Shown here: positions 22,281 through 30,593 of the stretch, piece by piece | How positions within the stretch are numbered: the stretch's first letter is position 1 | Layout of the letters: each line of letters starts with the position of its first letter | Made by a program: the position numbers and the translations under genes | Source: Candidatus Kuenenia stuttgartensis | Lineage (GTDB): Bacteria > Planctomycetota > Planctomycetia > Planctomycetales > Planctomycetaceae | Length of the DNA stretch: 47,429 nt | NCBI GenBank assembly: GCA_945904015.1 | Contig: CAMDPK010000041.1 | Location: 1-47,429 of the forward strand | Direction of reading: 5' to 3' | The notes under the pieces: generated by a model | Databases searched by the model: none | Told to the model about the DNA's origin: nothing | What the model saw: only the letters and a program-made list of their open reading frames with translations

Positions 22281-23063
22281 TCACGCGACTTGATCTGGCA
22301 ACCGAAACAATCGCTTCGCATTGGCCGTCGTGATCGCGGCGATCTCAACGAGCGACGTGTCTCGCACTTCCGCGAGGCACTCCGCCGTGTGCCGCACAAA
22401 TGCCGGCTCATTGCGCTTGCCTCGATTTGGCTGCGGAGCCAAATACGGCGAGTCGGTCTCGACAAGCAACCGATCCAGCGGAATGGTCTTCGCCAGCTCG
22501 CGCAACTCGATGTTCTTCTTGAACGTCAGCATCCCCGCGAACGAGATGTGCAAACCCAACTCCAATGCGGCATCAAGCGTCGCTCGGCCACCGCAGAACG
22601 AGTGCATGATCCCTTTGAGCTGTCCGGCTCCGGCCATCTCGCGCAGCACGGCGACCACATCCGGCTCCGCCTCGCGGCAATGCACGATGAACGGCACGTC
22701 GCGATGCTTCGCCAATTCAATCTGCCGGCGAAAGTAATCAAGCTGTACATCGAACGGCGTGTGATCCCAGTATCGATCCAACCCCGTCTCGCCAATCGCG
22801 ATCACCTTCGGTGACGAAGCCAACTCTTCGATCGCCTCCCAATCTCCGGGCTTGGCCTGGACCGCGTAGTTCGGGTGAATGCCCACTGCCGCGAACACAT
22901 TCGGAAATTTCGCGGCCAGCGCGATCGTCGCACGACTGCTCTCAAGAGTCGTCGCCACCGCCAACATCGTCGTCACGCCGGAGGCGACTGCTCGCGCAAT
23001 GACTTCATCGGCGTCTTGACTGAAGGCGTCCTCATCGAGATGCGCGTGCGTGTCGAACAGCAT
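22281..23063 (-). CDS. tatD: TatD-family metal-dependent DNase
   Basis: This 260-residue TIM-barrel hydrolase has the TatD metal-site residues: FDTHAHLD (His6, His8), GETGLD (Glu92), FIVHCRE (His128), MHSFCG (His154) and ETDSPYLAP (Asp204). The family acts as a 3'-5' exonuclease or quality-control nuclease. Its length is typical. It is 19 bases downstream of the helical hypothetical gene and upstream of the PQQ-propeller gene. Confidence 0.96.
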   Translation of the reverse strand: MLFDTHAHLDEDAFSQDADEVIARAVASGVTTMLAVATTLESSRATIALAAKFPNVFAAVGIHPNYAVQAKPGDWEAIEELASSPKVIAIGETGLDRYWDHTPFDVQLDYFRRQIELAKHRDVPFIVHCREAEPDVVAVLREMAGAGQLKGIMHSFCGGRATLDAALELGLHISFAGMLTFKKNIELRELAKTIPLDRLLVETDSPYLAPQPNRGKRNEPAFVRHTAECLAEVRDTSLVEIAAITTANAKRLFRLPDQVA

Positions 23064-23082
23064 GTCGCCGCCTCACGACGGA

Positions 23083-23508
23083 TTAGGCCGCCGCCGCTTT
23101 CAACGCCGCAAAATTCTCTTGCTCGTTCTGACGGACTGCGATCAAGAGTTCTTGTGACTCATCGCCGCCGGGCAACATCGTGATCGCTCGATTCAGCGAC
23201 TCCACGATCAACGATTGGCTGGAGATCAAATGCTTGAGCAGGAAGTGCAGTGAAACGTAATGCAAGTCGGTGAAGTCGGCCGAATAACTGCCGAACTCCA
23301 CGCGCGTCTGACGCGGGGCGAGATACTCGGTGAGCTGAGCGATCGACTGTCGCTGCCGCGCCACGCACTGGTCGAGCATGGCTTTTAATTTCGCACCATC
23401 AGCTCCAACCGATGTCCACGGCCAAATCTCACCGACGTACTGCAAGAAGCAGCCCGACAGCTCCCGCTGCACGCAGTTCAGGATTTCCAATTTGGTCGAG
23501 AGTGCCAT
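23083..23508 (-). CDS. conserved hypothetical helical protein
   Basis: This 141-residue protein is mostly alpha-helical, with helices around TKLEILNCVQRELSGCFLQYV, KLKAMLDQCVARQRQSIAQLTEYL, DLHYVSLHFLLKHLISSQSLIVESLNRAI and SQELLIAVRQNEQENFAALKAAA. That is compatible with a four-helix bundle. The loop GSYSADFTDLHY is notable. I do not recognise the family. It lies between nuoN (34 bases upstream) and tatD on the same strand. I took the second Met (MALSTKLEIL, base 23508), since the four residues before it add nothing. The AT-rich stretch ATCTCAAGTCTCAGATTTC before it resembles the one between nuoL and nuoK. Confidence 0.7.
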   Translation of the reverse strand: MALSTKLEILNCVQRELSGCFLQYVGEIWPWTSVGADGAKLKAMLDQCVARQRQSIAQLTEYLAPRQTRVEFGSYSADFTDLHYVSLHFLLKHLISSQSLIVESLNRAITMLPGGDESQELLIAVRQNEQENFAALKAAAA

Positions 23509-23542
23509 GAACGATCTCAAGTCTCAGATTTCAAAACGACCA

Positions 23543-25156
23543 TCAACGGCCCGTCAGCAACACCGATGCGACATGGTGGAACGTCTCGGTAAACCGAGCC
23601 GGGAAAAGCCCCAGGCCCAGCACCGGCAGGCAGATCATCAGCACGAACAGACCGACTGGCATCAGGTCGTAGTTCACTTTGCGAGCACCTTCCGGCCGCG
23701 GCTTGATGTACATCGCCTTCAAAATGCGGATGTAATAGAAGAGGCTGAAGACCGTGTTGATCGCTCCGGCTCCCAGCACGAACCACATCACCCAATGCAC
23801 CGACGTCGCTTTGAAGACCGAGTAAAAGATCGCGAACTTGGCGAAGAACCCACCCATCGGCGGCAAGCCGATCAAGCTGAAGACGCAAATCGTCATGCCG
23901 AAACAGAGCACCGGGCACTGCGTCCCCAAGCCGTTGTAGTCGTCCAGTTCCTCGCTGAAGATCTGATTGCGAATCAACGCGACGATCGCGAAGGCTCCCA
24001 GGTTCATGAACAAGTACACGAAGAGGTAGTACATCAACCCTTCGATGCACGACAGCGACGCCGCATCGGCTTCCGCTCCGGCGTACTTGCTGAACCGCAG
24101 CACCATCAGCGCCGACACCGACATCAGCATGTAACCCGCATGAGCGATTGTCGAATACGCCAGCAGACGTTTCATGTTCGATTGGCCGTAGGCCGAAAGA
24201 TTGCCGAACGTCGCCGTCGCCGCGCCGAGCACTCCCAAACCGATCCCCAGCGCGAACGCGATGCTCGACACCTCTTTGGAATGACCGGAGAACGCCAATC
24301 CAAACCGGACCAGTAGCGCGAAGGCTCCGGCTTTCGAGGCCACCGACAGGAAACCAGCCACTTCGGCAGCGGCCCCTTCAAACGCATCCGGGCACCAGAA
24401 GTGGAACGGGAAGACCGACAATTTGAAGGCCAGTCCGACCAGCACCATCAGGCTTGCCAGGACAATCGTGCGATTCGTCGGATCGCTGATCCCCTTCCCT
24501 TGGGCGACGATCATGCTCAACCGTTCGGCCATCTCCGGCAACGAGCCGGTCCCCGTCAATCCCGCCAGCAAGCTGATGCCGTACAACATCACGCCCGCCG
24601 CACCGGCTCCGTAGACGACATATTTGAGCGCCGCCTCGCTGCTTTTTTTGCGGCCTTTCAAAAAGCCAACCATCGCGTAGCTGGGAACGCTGGTCATCTC
24701 GACGCCGATGAACAGCATCAAGAGATGATTGGCCGACGCCATGATCATCAAGCCGATCGTCGCTCCGATCAGCAGAGTGTAAAAGTCGGGGCCATCCTCG
24801 CGATCCGGAATGCCGGTCAGCACCGTCAACGTGATCGTCAGGATCAAGAACAGACTCAGGAACATCCGAAAGAACGTCGAGAACTGATCGAACATTAGCA
24901 GGCCGGTAAAGAACGACTCTGCTCGTGCCGCCCCACCCACCAAGCTATCGAATTGACAGAGCGTCAGCGCGAAGGCACTGAACGCACCCGCGAGCGCGAT
25001 CCACTGAGTTGGCACGCGCCACACCACGGGCAGAATGCGGCACAGCAGCATGACGACGATCGTGCCGCTCAGCACCAATTCCGGCGCGAACAGCCTGACC
25101 GAAGTCTTCGTCGTTTCGTCCAACATGTGGACGACTAGGGAACCGATATCGTGCAT
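23543..25156 (-). CDS. nuoN: NADH-quinone oxidoreductase subunit N
   Basis: This 537-residue antiporter-like membrane subunit of respiratory complex I has about 14 transmembrane segments. NuoN hallmarks are VEMTSVPSYAMVGFLKGRKKSSEAALKYVVYGA with the key Glu and Lys, FPFHFWCPDAFEGAAAEVAGFLSVASK, MKRLLAYSTIAHAGYML and the late FSLIGLPPMGGFFAKF. It is last of the nuoHJKLMN run. It is somewhat longer than the E. coli protein (about 485). A double hairpin separates it from nuoM. Confidence 0.97.
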   Translation of the reverse strand: MHDIGSLVVHMLDETTKTSVRLFAPELVLSGTIVVMLLCRILPVVWRVPTQWIALAGAFSAFALTLCQFDSLVGGAARAESFFTGLLMFDQFSTFFRMFLSLFLILTITLTVLTGIPDREDGPDFYTLLIGATIGLMIMASANHLLMLFIGVEMTSVPSYAMVGFLKGRKKSSEAALKYVVYGAGAAGVMLYGISLLAGLTGTGSLPEMAERLSMIVAQGKGISDPTNRTIVLASLMVLVGLAFKLSVFPFHFWCPDAFEGAAAEVAGFLSVASKAGAFALLVRFGLAFSGHSKEVSSIAFALGIGLGVLGAATATFGNLSAYGQSNMKRLLAYSTIAHAGYMLMSVSALMVLRFSKYAGAEADAASLSCIEGLMYYLFVYLFMNLGAFAIVALIRNQIFSEELDDYNGLGTQCPVLCFGMTICVFSLIGLPPMGGFFAKFAIFYSVFKATSVHWVMWFVLGAGAINTVFSLFYYIRILKAMYIKPRPEGARKVNYDLMPVGLFVLMICLPVLGLGLFPARFTETFHHVASVLLTGR

Positions 25157-25174
25157 GATTAGGTTTCAGTTGTC

Positions 25175-25249
25175 GGTCAGCCTTTCCAGGCTGACCCGAA
25201 CGCTTCAGATCGCGTCGAGGCCTCATCGAGTCAGCCTGGAATGGCTGAC
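25175..25249. repeat. tandem GGTCAGCC hairpins between nuoM and nuoN
   Basis: There are two hairpins: ggtcagcct-ttcc-aggctgacc at 25175-25196 (perfect 9-bp stem) and gtcagcc-tggaat-ggctgac at 25230-25249. The two can also pair with each other as one long stem. They fill the nuoM-nuoN gap and could modulate expression or mRNA stability within the operon. Confidence 0.75.
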
Positions 25250-26851
25250 CTACTTTTGTGTTGTCTGCAATTCGCTGTGCGGTTTCGGAGTGTTCTGGTA
25301 GCCGTCATCGAGTGACCTGACCAACTTTGCCATCGGCTTGTCGGTGTAGTCGAACACGAAGTTCGGATACACGCCCAATGCGAAGCAGGGGACGATCAGC
25401 GCCCAGCCGATCGCCTGCTCGCGTGAAGTCATCGGAGTGATCGCTTCCGGATGCGGCCCCTTGTATTCGGGTCCGAGGTAAACCCGCTGCAACGCCCACA
25501 GGATGTAGCCAGCCGTGAGAATCACGCCGCTCGCCGAAACGATCGCCAGCGTCTTCGAGTAGTTCCAAGCACTCAGCACGACGAAGACTTCGCCGATAAA
25601 CCCACACAGGCCAGGCAGACCTAAACCGGCAAAGAAGATCACCGCCGCCATGCCGGAGTATCGCGGCATCAGGCCGGTCAAGCCGCCGAATTGGTTGAGG
25701 TCGCGATGATGCACTCGGTCGTAAATCACACCGACGCAAAAGAACATGCCGGGTGACGAGACGCCGTGAGCGATCATCTGGAACATCGCACCGCTCATCC
25801 CCATCAACCAGTAGTCGCGACCTTCAGCGGCTCCGGTCACTTCAGAAATCTTCCAGACGGCGATCCCCACCAGCACATAACCCATGTGGCTGACCGAACT
25901 GTACGCCACCATCCGCTTGAAGTCGGTTTGAGCCAACGCGGCAAACGCACCGTAAACGATGCTGACGACGCCGATCGCCACCAAGGCATACGAGGCATAC
26001 TGTGCTCCGTACGGACAGAGCGGATACGCGACGCGGATGATGCCGTAGCCGCCGAGCTTCAGCAGCACGCCCGCCAGAATCATCGAGATCGGCGTTGGAG
26101 CCTCGACGTGCGCGTCGGGCAACCAAGTGTGGAACGGGAAGGTCGGCACCTTAATCGCAAAGCCGATGAACAACAGAATGAACCCCGCGACCTGCAAGCC
26201 AGGACTGAAGACGTTCCCCTGAGCCGCCCACTTCGCGAGATCCAGCAAGTTGAACGATCCGATGCCGTTTCCGGTCATCGAAGCGCTCGCGAAGAAATAC
26301 ATCAGCATCGCGATCAGCATCAGCACGCCGCCGAACAACGTGTAGAGGAAGAACTTGATCGCCGCGTACTCGCGACGCGGACCGCCCCAAATGCCGATCA
26401 GGAAATACATCGGCAGCAGCATCACTTCCCAGAAGACGTAGAACAGGAAGAAGTCGAGCGCGAAGAACACTCCCATCACGCCCGTTTCCAGAATGAGGAA
26501 CAGAATCAAATAGCCTTTGACGTGCTTCTCGATGCCCCACGACGCCAGCATCGAGACCATGAACACGAACCCCGTCAGCACGACCAGCGTCAGGCTGATG
26601 CCGTCGTAGCCAATCCGATAGTAGATGTTCCAACTCGAAATCCACTCCTTCGCGACGACCTGCTGAATGCCGCCGTCGGCCGGCGTGTAAGTCCCCAGCA
26701 AGGCCACCGACAGAGCGAACGTGATCGCGGTTCCGACTAGCGTCCAGACGCGCATGAACTCGGTGGCCTTCGTGTCCGCGAAGATCAAGAAGAACGCGAA
26801 GATCGTCGGCACGAAGATGATTAAGTTGGACAGCACTTCGGGACTAAACAT
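25250..26851 (-). CDS. nuoM: NADH-quinone oxidoreductase subunit M
   Basis: This 533-residue proton-pumping, antiporter-like subunit has recognised blocks DGISLTLVVLTGFVF, FFLFYVFWEVMLLPMYFLIGIWGGPRREYAAIKFFLYT (key Glu in the transmembrane helix), FPFHTWLPDAHVEAPTPISMILAGVLLKLGGYG, KRMVAYSSVSHMGYVL and MPRYSGMAAVIFFAGLGLPGL. It has about 14 transmembrane helices and the usual length for the family. It is translated between nuoL and nuoN, each junction holding a palindrome. Confidence 0.97.
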   Translation of the reverse strand: MFSPEVLSNLIIFVPTIFAFFLIFADTKATEFMRVWTLVGTAITFALSVALLGTYTPADGGIQQVVAKEWISSWNIYYRIGYDGISLTLVVLTGFVFMVSMLASWGIEKHVKGYLILFLILETGVMGVFFALDFFLFYVFWEVMLLPMYFLIGIWGGPRREYAAIKFFLYTLFGGVLMLIAMLMYFFASASMTGNGIGSFNLLDLAKWAAQGNVFSPGLQVAGFILLFIGFAIKVPTFPFHTWLPDAHVEAPTPISMILAGVLLKLGGYGIIRVAYPLCPYGAQYASYALVAIGVVSIVYGAFAALAQTDFKRMVAYSSVSHMGYVLVGIAVWKISEVTGAAEGRDYWLMGMSGAMFQMIAHGVSSPGMFFCVGVIYDRVHHRDLNQFGGLTGLMPRYSGMAAVIFFAGLGLPGLCGFIGEVFVVLSAWNYSKTLAIVSASGVILTAGYILWALQRVYLGPEYKGPHPEAITPMTSREQAIGWALIVPCFALGVYPNFVFDYTDKPMAKLVRSLDDGYQNTPKPHSELQTTQK

Positions 26852-26906
26852 GGTCCATCTTTCCTACGGAGGGCGGTGAAGACTCACCGCGTTCATACTT
26901 CTCTCA

Positions 26907-27007
26907 CCCCACCGGGCTTGTCCCGGTGGCTCGCGGGCTTTTGCACTACTCTGACTCAACTTTCGTAGTGCAGAAGCCCTTTAACCACCGGGGCAAGCCC
27001 GGTGGGG
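26907..27007. repeat. CCACCGGGCTTG inverted repeat, copy 1 (nuoL-nuoM gap)
   Basis: Arms of about 43 bases at 26907-26949 and 26965-27007 pair with roughly seven mismatches. Each outer part (ccccaccgggcttg-cccggtgg) is itself a hairpin, and the inner part contains gcttttgcactac and its complement. A second copy of the same family is at 33180-33283. The element fills most of the 169-base nuoL-nuoM gap. Confidence 0.88.
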
Positions 27008-27020
27008 TTTGTGTTTCTCG

Positions 27021-29486
27021 CTAACCCTTCGGATACAGCGCGAACAACAGCACGAACAGCGTCACCACGCTGACCGCGATGAATGTCACGTATTGGCGAA
27101 TTTTCCCGGTCTGGACGTTTCGCAGGCTCAGGGCCAGCGAGTGCGTCGAGTTCCCCATCAAATTGACGATGCCGTCGATGACACCTTCGTCGAACTTGCG
27201 ATCCCATTTCGAGACCGCGATTCCCATTCGCACGAACGTGTGCAGGATTTCGTCGAACACGAACTTGTCGATCGCCGCCGCGAACTTGGCGACCACATGT
27301 GCCGGCTTCACGAACATCACGTCGTAGAGATCGTCGAAGCCCCACTTGTTCGCCAGGAAGGCATGGACCGAGGCCGCTTGTCGTTTGATGTCGTCCGGAT
27401 TGACGACTCGTTTGGCGTAGATCAAGTACGAGATGACCATCCCGATGAACGCCGCCAACAGAGCGGACCGGCCCGCCACATCATGCGTCGATGCGCCGCC
27501 TTCGGCAGGTTTCACATGCAGCGAATGGCTATCGGGCAGCGAGACGGTGTGACTTTGCGATCCATCGAAGCCATGCTCGACGTGGGAGGGTTCACTGTGG
27601 CTCAACGTTTGGAAGAGATTTCCATGTTCGCCCCCCAGAGCACAGAAGGCCGCGAAGAACGCCAAGACCAGCAAAGGAGCGGTCATCACCCACGGCGACT
27701 CATGCACATGATCGTGCAAATGTTGATCGCGCGGCTTGCCGAGGAACGTGTAGAACCACAATCGGAACATGTAGAACGACGTGATGCCCGCCGTCAGCAA
27801 CGGGATCAGGAACAGCAAGAAGTGCAGCGGATTGAGCTTCGTGTAACCCAGCGCGGTGGCCAGGATCGCATCCTTGGAATGGAAGCCGGAAAACGACAGG
27901 ACGTAACCGTGATCCGAGTTGATCGAGAGATACGGAATGTACCACCAGAACTTGAGGTACACGCCGGGGATCGCCAAGCCGGCGATCGCGATTACTCCGA
28001 CCAGCATCGTCAGCGCGGTGATCGGCATTTTGCGAAGCAGGCCGCCCATCTTGGGCATCTCTTGCTCGTGATGGCAGCCGGCGATCACGCTGCCGGAGCA
28101 GAGGAACATCAGCGACTTGAAGAACGCATGAGTGATGAGATGGAACAAGCCAGCCGCCCAGCCACCGACACCCAGGCCGAGCATCATGTAGCCGAGCTGG
28201 CTGATTGTTGAATACGCGAGCACCTTCTTGATGTCGGTCGCGACAATCGCAATCGTCGCGGCGACAAACGCGGTGATGCAGCCGACATAGGCGATGGTCA
28301 GTAACACCTCCGGAGTGAACATCGGATAGAACCGACCCGCCAGATACACGCCCGCCGCGACCATCGTCGCCGAATGCACCAACGCGGAAACCGGAGTTGG
28401 ACCTTCCATCGCATCGGGCAACCACGTCTGCAACGGGAACTGAGCACTCTTGCCGACGCAACCGCCAAAGACTCCCAAACCCGCCACGATCAGCAGTGTG
28501 TAGGCAATCGTTTTGCGCGGGCTGGATTCCGGCGGAGCCTGCCAAGCTCCGTGCCCATCTTGCTGAGTCGTCAGGACCACGTCTTTGCCGCCGGAGGTTT
28601 TGGCGAACTCGCCGTGATCGTCGCGAGTCACCATCGAGAACAAGCCGGGCTTAACGCTGTGGTCCGCCGCGTGCTGGTCCGCGAAATTGAACGTGCCGAA
28701 TGAGGTCCACAGAATCATCAACCCGATGATGAAGCCGAAGTCGCCGACGCGGTTGACGATGAACGCCTTGTTGGCCGCAGTGCTGGCGGAGTGTCGCTCG
28801 ATGTAGAAGCCGATCAACAGGTAACTGCAGATGCCGACCAGTTCCCAGAAGATGAAGACCTGGAAAATGTTCCCGGCGATCACGAGGCCCAGCATCGCGA
28901 AGCAGAACAGCGACAGGTACGAGAAGAACCGATAGAACCGCCCCGGCCGATGGAAGTGCCCGCCGTCGTGCGTGTGAACCTGATGGTCGACGTAGTCCTC
29001 GACCAACTCTTCGGACATGTAGCCGGTCGCGAAGATGTGAATGCAGGTGGCAATCAGCGTGACCATCACGAACATCGCTAGCGTCAGGCTGTCGATGTAG
29101 TAGTCGAGCGAGATCTTGAGGTCGCCGAACTGCGCGAGTTGGTAGAACGTCCCCGAGAAGACCGTCTGTTTCCCCGAAGACTTCTTGTGGTGGTGCTCGT
29201 CGGAGGCTTCGGCCGTCGGTTCGCTTTCCGGTGCGGCAACTTCAGCGGTAGCCGCGGGCTTGGCCTCTTTGAAAACCAGATGCCCCGCTTGCGTGTCCCA
29301 TTTGTAGAACGCCGTCGAACTGCACACGAAGCCGGCACCGATGCAGAAGATCGCCAGGTAAGCGCCGGTCTTGCTCTTGCGGCCCCACCACTTCAGCGCG
29401 AACAAAATCTGCACCACGAAGCCGAACAACGGCAGTAGCCAGGCGATGGTCAGCAGGTTCGCGAGTGTGTTACCGAGTGAGTCCAT
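27021..29486 (-). CDS. nuoL: NADH-quinone oxidoreductase subunit L, with low-complexity insertions
   Basis: This 821-residue subunit compares with about 613 in E. coli. Core motifs are WELVGICSYLLIGFY, AANKAFIVNRVGDFGF, FPLQTWLPDAMEGPTPVSALVHSATMVAAGVYL, KKVLAYSTISQLGYMMLGLG, and FKSLMFLCSGSVIAG. The C-terminus keeps the long amphipathic helix region (NKWGFDDLYD onward). The extra length comes mainly from a Glu/Ala/His-rich insertion at residues 74-107 (ending SDEHHHKKSSGK), a loop before SSPRKTIAYTLL, and a His/Ser-rich insertion at about 622-673. The insertions lie between transmembrane helices and could bind metal or be simple lineage-specific loops. Confidence 0.96.
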   Translation of the reverse strand: MDSLGNTLANLLTIAWLLPLFGFVVQILFALKWWGRKSKTGAYLAIFCIGAGFVCSSTAFYKWDTQAGHLVFKEAKPAATAEVAAPESEPTAEASDEHHHKKSSGKQTVFSGTFYQLAQFGDLKISLDYYIDSLTLAMFVMVTLIATCIHIFATGYMSEELVEDYVDHQVHTHDGGHFHRPGRFYRFFSYLSLFCFAMLGLVIAGNIFQVFIFWELVGICSYLLIGFYIERHSASTAANKAFIVNRVGDFGFIIGLMILWTSFGTFNFADQHAADHSVKPGLFSMVTRDDHGEFAKTSGGKDVVLTTQQDGHGAWQAPPESSPRKTIAYTLLIVAGLGVFGGCVGKSAQFPLQTWLPDAMEGPTPVSALVHSATMVAAGVYLAGRFYPMFTPEVLLTIAYVGCITAFVAATIAIVATDIKKVLAYSTISQLGYMMLGLGVGGWAAGLFHLITHAFFKSLMFLCSGSVIAGCHHEQEMPKMGGLLRKMPITALTMLVGVIAIAGLAIPGVYLKFWWYIPYLSINSDHGYVLSFSGFHSKDAILATALGYTKLNPLHFLLFLIPLLTAGITSFYMFRLWFYTFLGKPRDQHLHDHVHESPWVMTAPLLVLAFFAAFCALGGEHGNLFQTLSHSEPSHVEHGFDGSQSHTVSLPDSHSLHVKPAEGGASTHDVAGRSALLAAFIGMVISYLIYAKRVVNPDDIKRQAASVHAFLANKWGFDDLYDVMFVKPAHVVAKFAAAIDKFVFDEILHTFVRMGIAVSKWDRKFDEGVIDGIVNLMGNSTHSLALSLRNVQTGKIRQYVTFIAVSVVTLFVLLFALYPKG

Positions 29487-29537
29487 GTTGTTCTGATTTC
29501 AGATCTCAGATTTCAAATCTCAAATTTCCGAGACACA

Positions 29538-29849
29538 TCAGCCGTGCAAGTCATCCCCGCGATCGACGTCGATCGTCAGGTGGTTGTTGTAAAAGTTCAG
29601 AGCAATCGCCAGAGCCACGGCTGCTTCGGCTGCCGCCAGCACGATTACGAACAGCGAGAACACTTGCCCGTCGAGACCCAACGGCGTGAATCGCGAGAAC
29701 GTGATGAAGTTCAAGTTGGCTCCGTTGAGCACCAGTTCGACACCCATCAGCACGCCGATGCCGTTCCGCTTGGTCGTCATGCAGACGACGCCGCAGACAA
29801 ACAGCACCGCGCCGATGAACAAGAACGGATTGGGACCGATCGCTTGCAT
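29538..29849 (-). CDS. nuoK: NADH-quinone oxidoreductase subunit K
   Basis: This 103-residue protein has three transmembrane helices. The two conserved membrane glutamates of the NuoK (MrpC-like) proton path are visible at residues 38 (GVLMGVELVLNGANLNF) and 75 (LAAAEAAVALA). Length is standard. It lies between nuoJ (36 bases upstream) and nuoL, and the nuoK-nuoL gap holds an AT-rich stretch of repeated TCAGATTTCAAATCTCA-type units. Confidence 0.96.
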   Translation of the reverse strand: MQAIGPNPFLFIGAVLFVCGVVCMTTKRNGIGVLMGVELVLNGANLNFITFSRFTPLGLDGQVFSLFVIVLAAAEAAVALAIALNFYNNHLTIDVDRGDDLHG

Positions 29850-29885
29850 GGGAAGTCCTGGAAGACACGGGCGAGATGCTCGTGA

Positions 29886-30593
29886 CTATGATTTTGTTCG
29901 TCGTTTCGTTCGAGCGAGGTACGCCGCACCAACCAACACAACGAGCAGATGCACGGAAACAATTTCAAACGGCAGGAGATAACCAGTGCTCAGCTTCGGT
30001 TCCGACGGAGAAGTCACACCTGGCATTCCCGTTGCGGGAGCTCCTGGAACAACAGGAGCCGTATTCGGTACTTTTGAAGAAGCGGGCTGTGCGCCGAGAT
30101 TCAAGTCGCGGTCAGGACGAAGGGATAAAAAACTCAGGCCCAACTGCCGCGTCGTGTTCCCTTGCTGCGTCGGATTGAATCCACTCTCAACCGCCTTGCC
30201 GTGCGTGCCGAAGGCGATCTTGTGAGCGACTCCCTCGCCGCCGTCCCAATCGACTGACGTCACGGTGCTGGCCACGATGAACAGGAAGACGACACCGATC
30301 AGTCCCGACAAAATGCCGTCCGCCGCCGAGCTTTTGATGCGAGTGAACGGCCCGGTCGCGGTCAGCATCACACCGAACACAATCAACACCAATGTCCCGC
30401 CGACGTAGACCAGCAGTTGCGTGGCACCGACAAAGTCCGCACCCAACAACAGGAACAAGACCGCCGTCGAACCGAGTGTCAGCACCAGTGAGAACGCCAT
30501 GCGGACGACATTCTGCGACACGCAAACTGCGATCGCCCCTCCGCAGGTCAGAGCGGCGAATAACCAAAACAGGATGAACTCAGCAGTGCTCAT
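29886..30593 (-). CDS. nuoJ: NADH-quinone oxidoreductase subunit J, with linker insertion
   Basis: This 235-residue protein has five transmembrane segments in the NuoJ pattern: FWLFAALTCGGAIAVCVSQNVVRMAFSLVLTL, then AVLFLLLGADFVGATQLLVYVGGTLVLIVFGVML and the last helix GYLLPFEIVSVHLLVVLVGAAYLARTK. Between helices 4 and 5 there is an extra Pro/Ala-rich stretch at about residues 152-202 (PASSKVPNTAPVVPGAPATG), which makes the protein longer than usual NuoJ (about 165-185). The ATG at 30593 overlaps the nuoH stop by four bases (ATGA), leaving no room for nuoI, which usually lies between H and J. Confidence 0.94.
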   Translation of the reverse strand: MSTAEFILFWLFAALTCGGAIAVCVSQNVVRMAFSLVLTLGSTAVLFLLLGADFVGATQLLVYVGGTLVLIVFGVMLTATGPFTRIKSSAADGILSGLIGVVFLFIVASTVTSVDWDGGEGVAHKIAFGTHGKAVESGFNPTQQGNTTRQLGLSFLSLRPDRDLNLGAQPASSKVPNTAPVVPGAPATGMPGVTSPSEPKLSTGYLLPFEIVSVHLLVVLVGAAYLARTKRRTKS

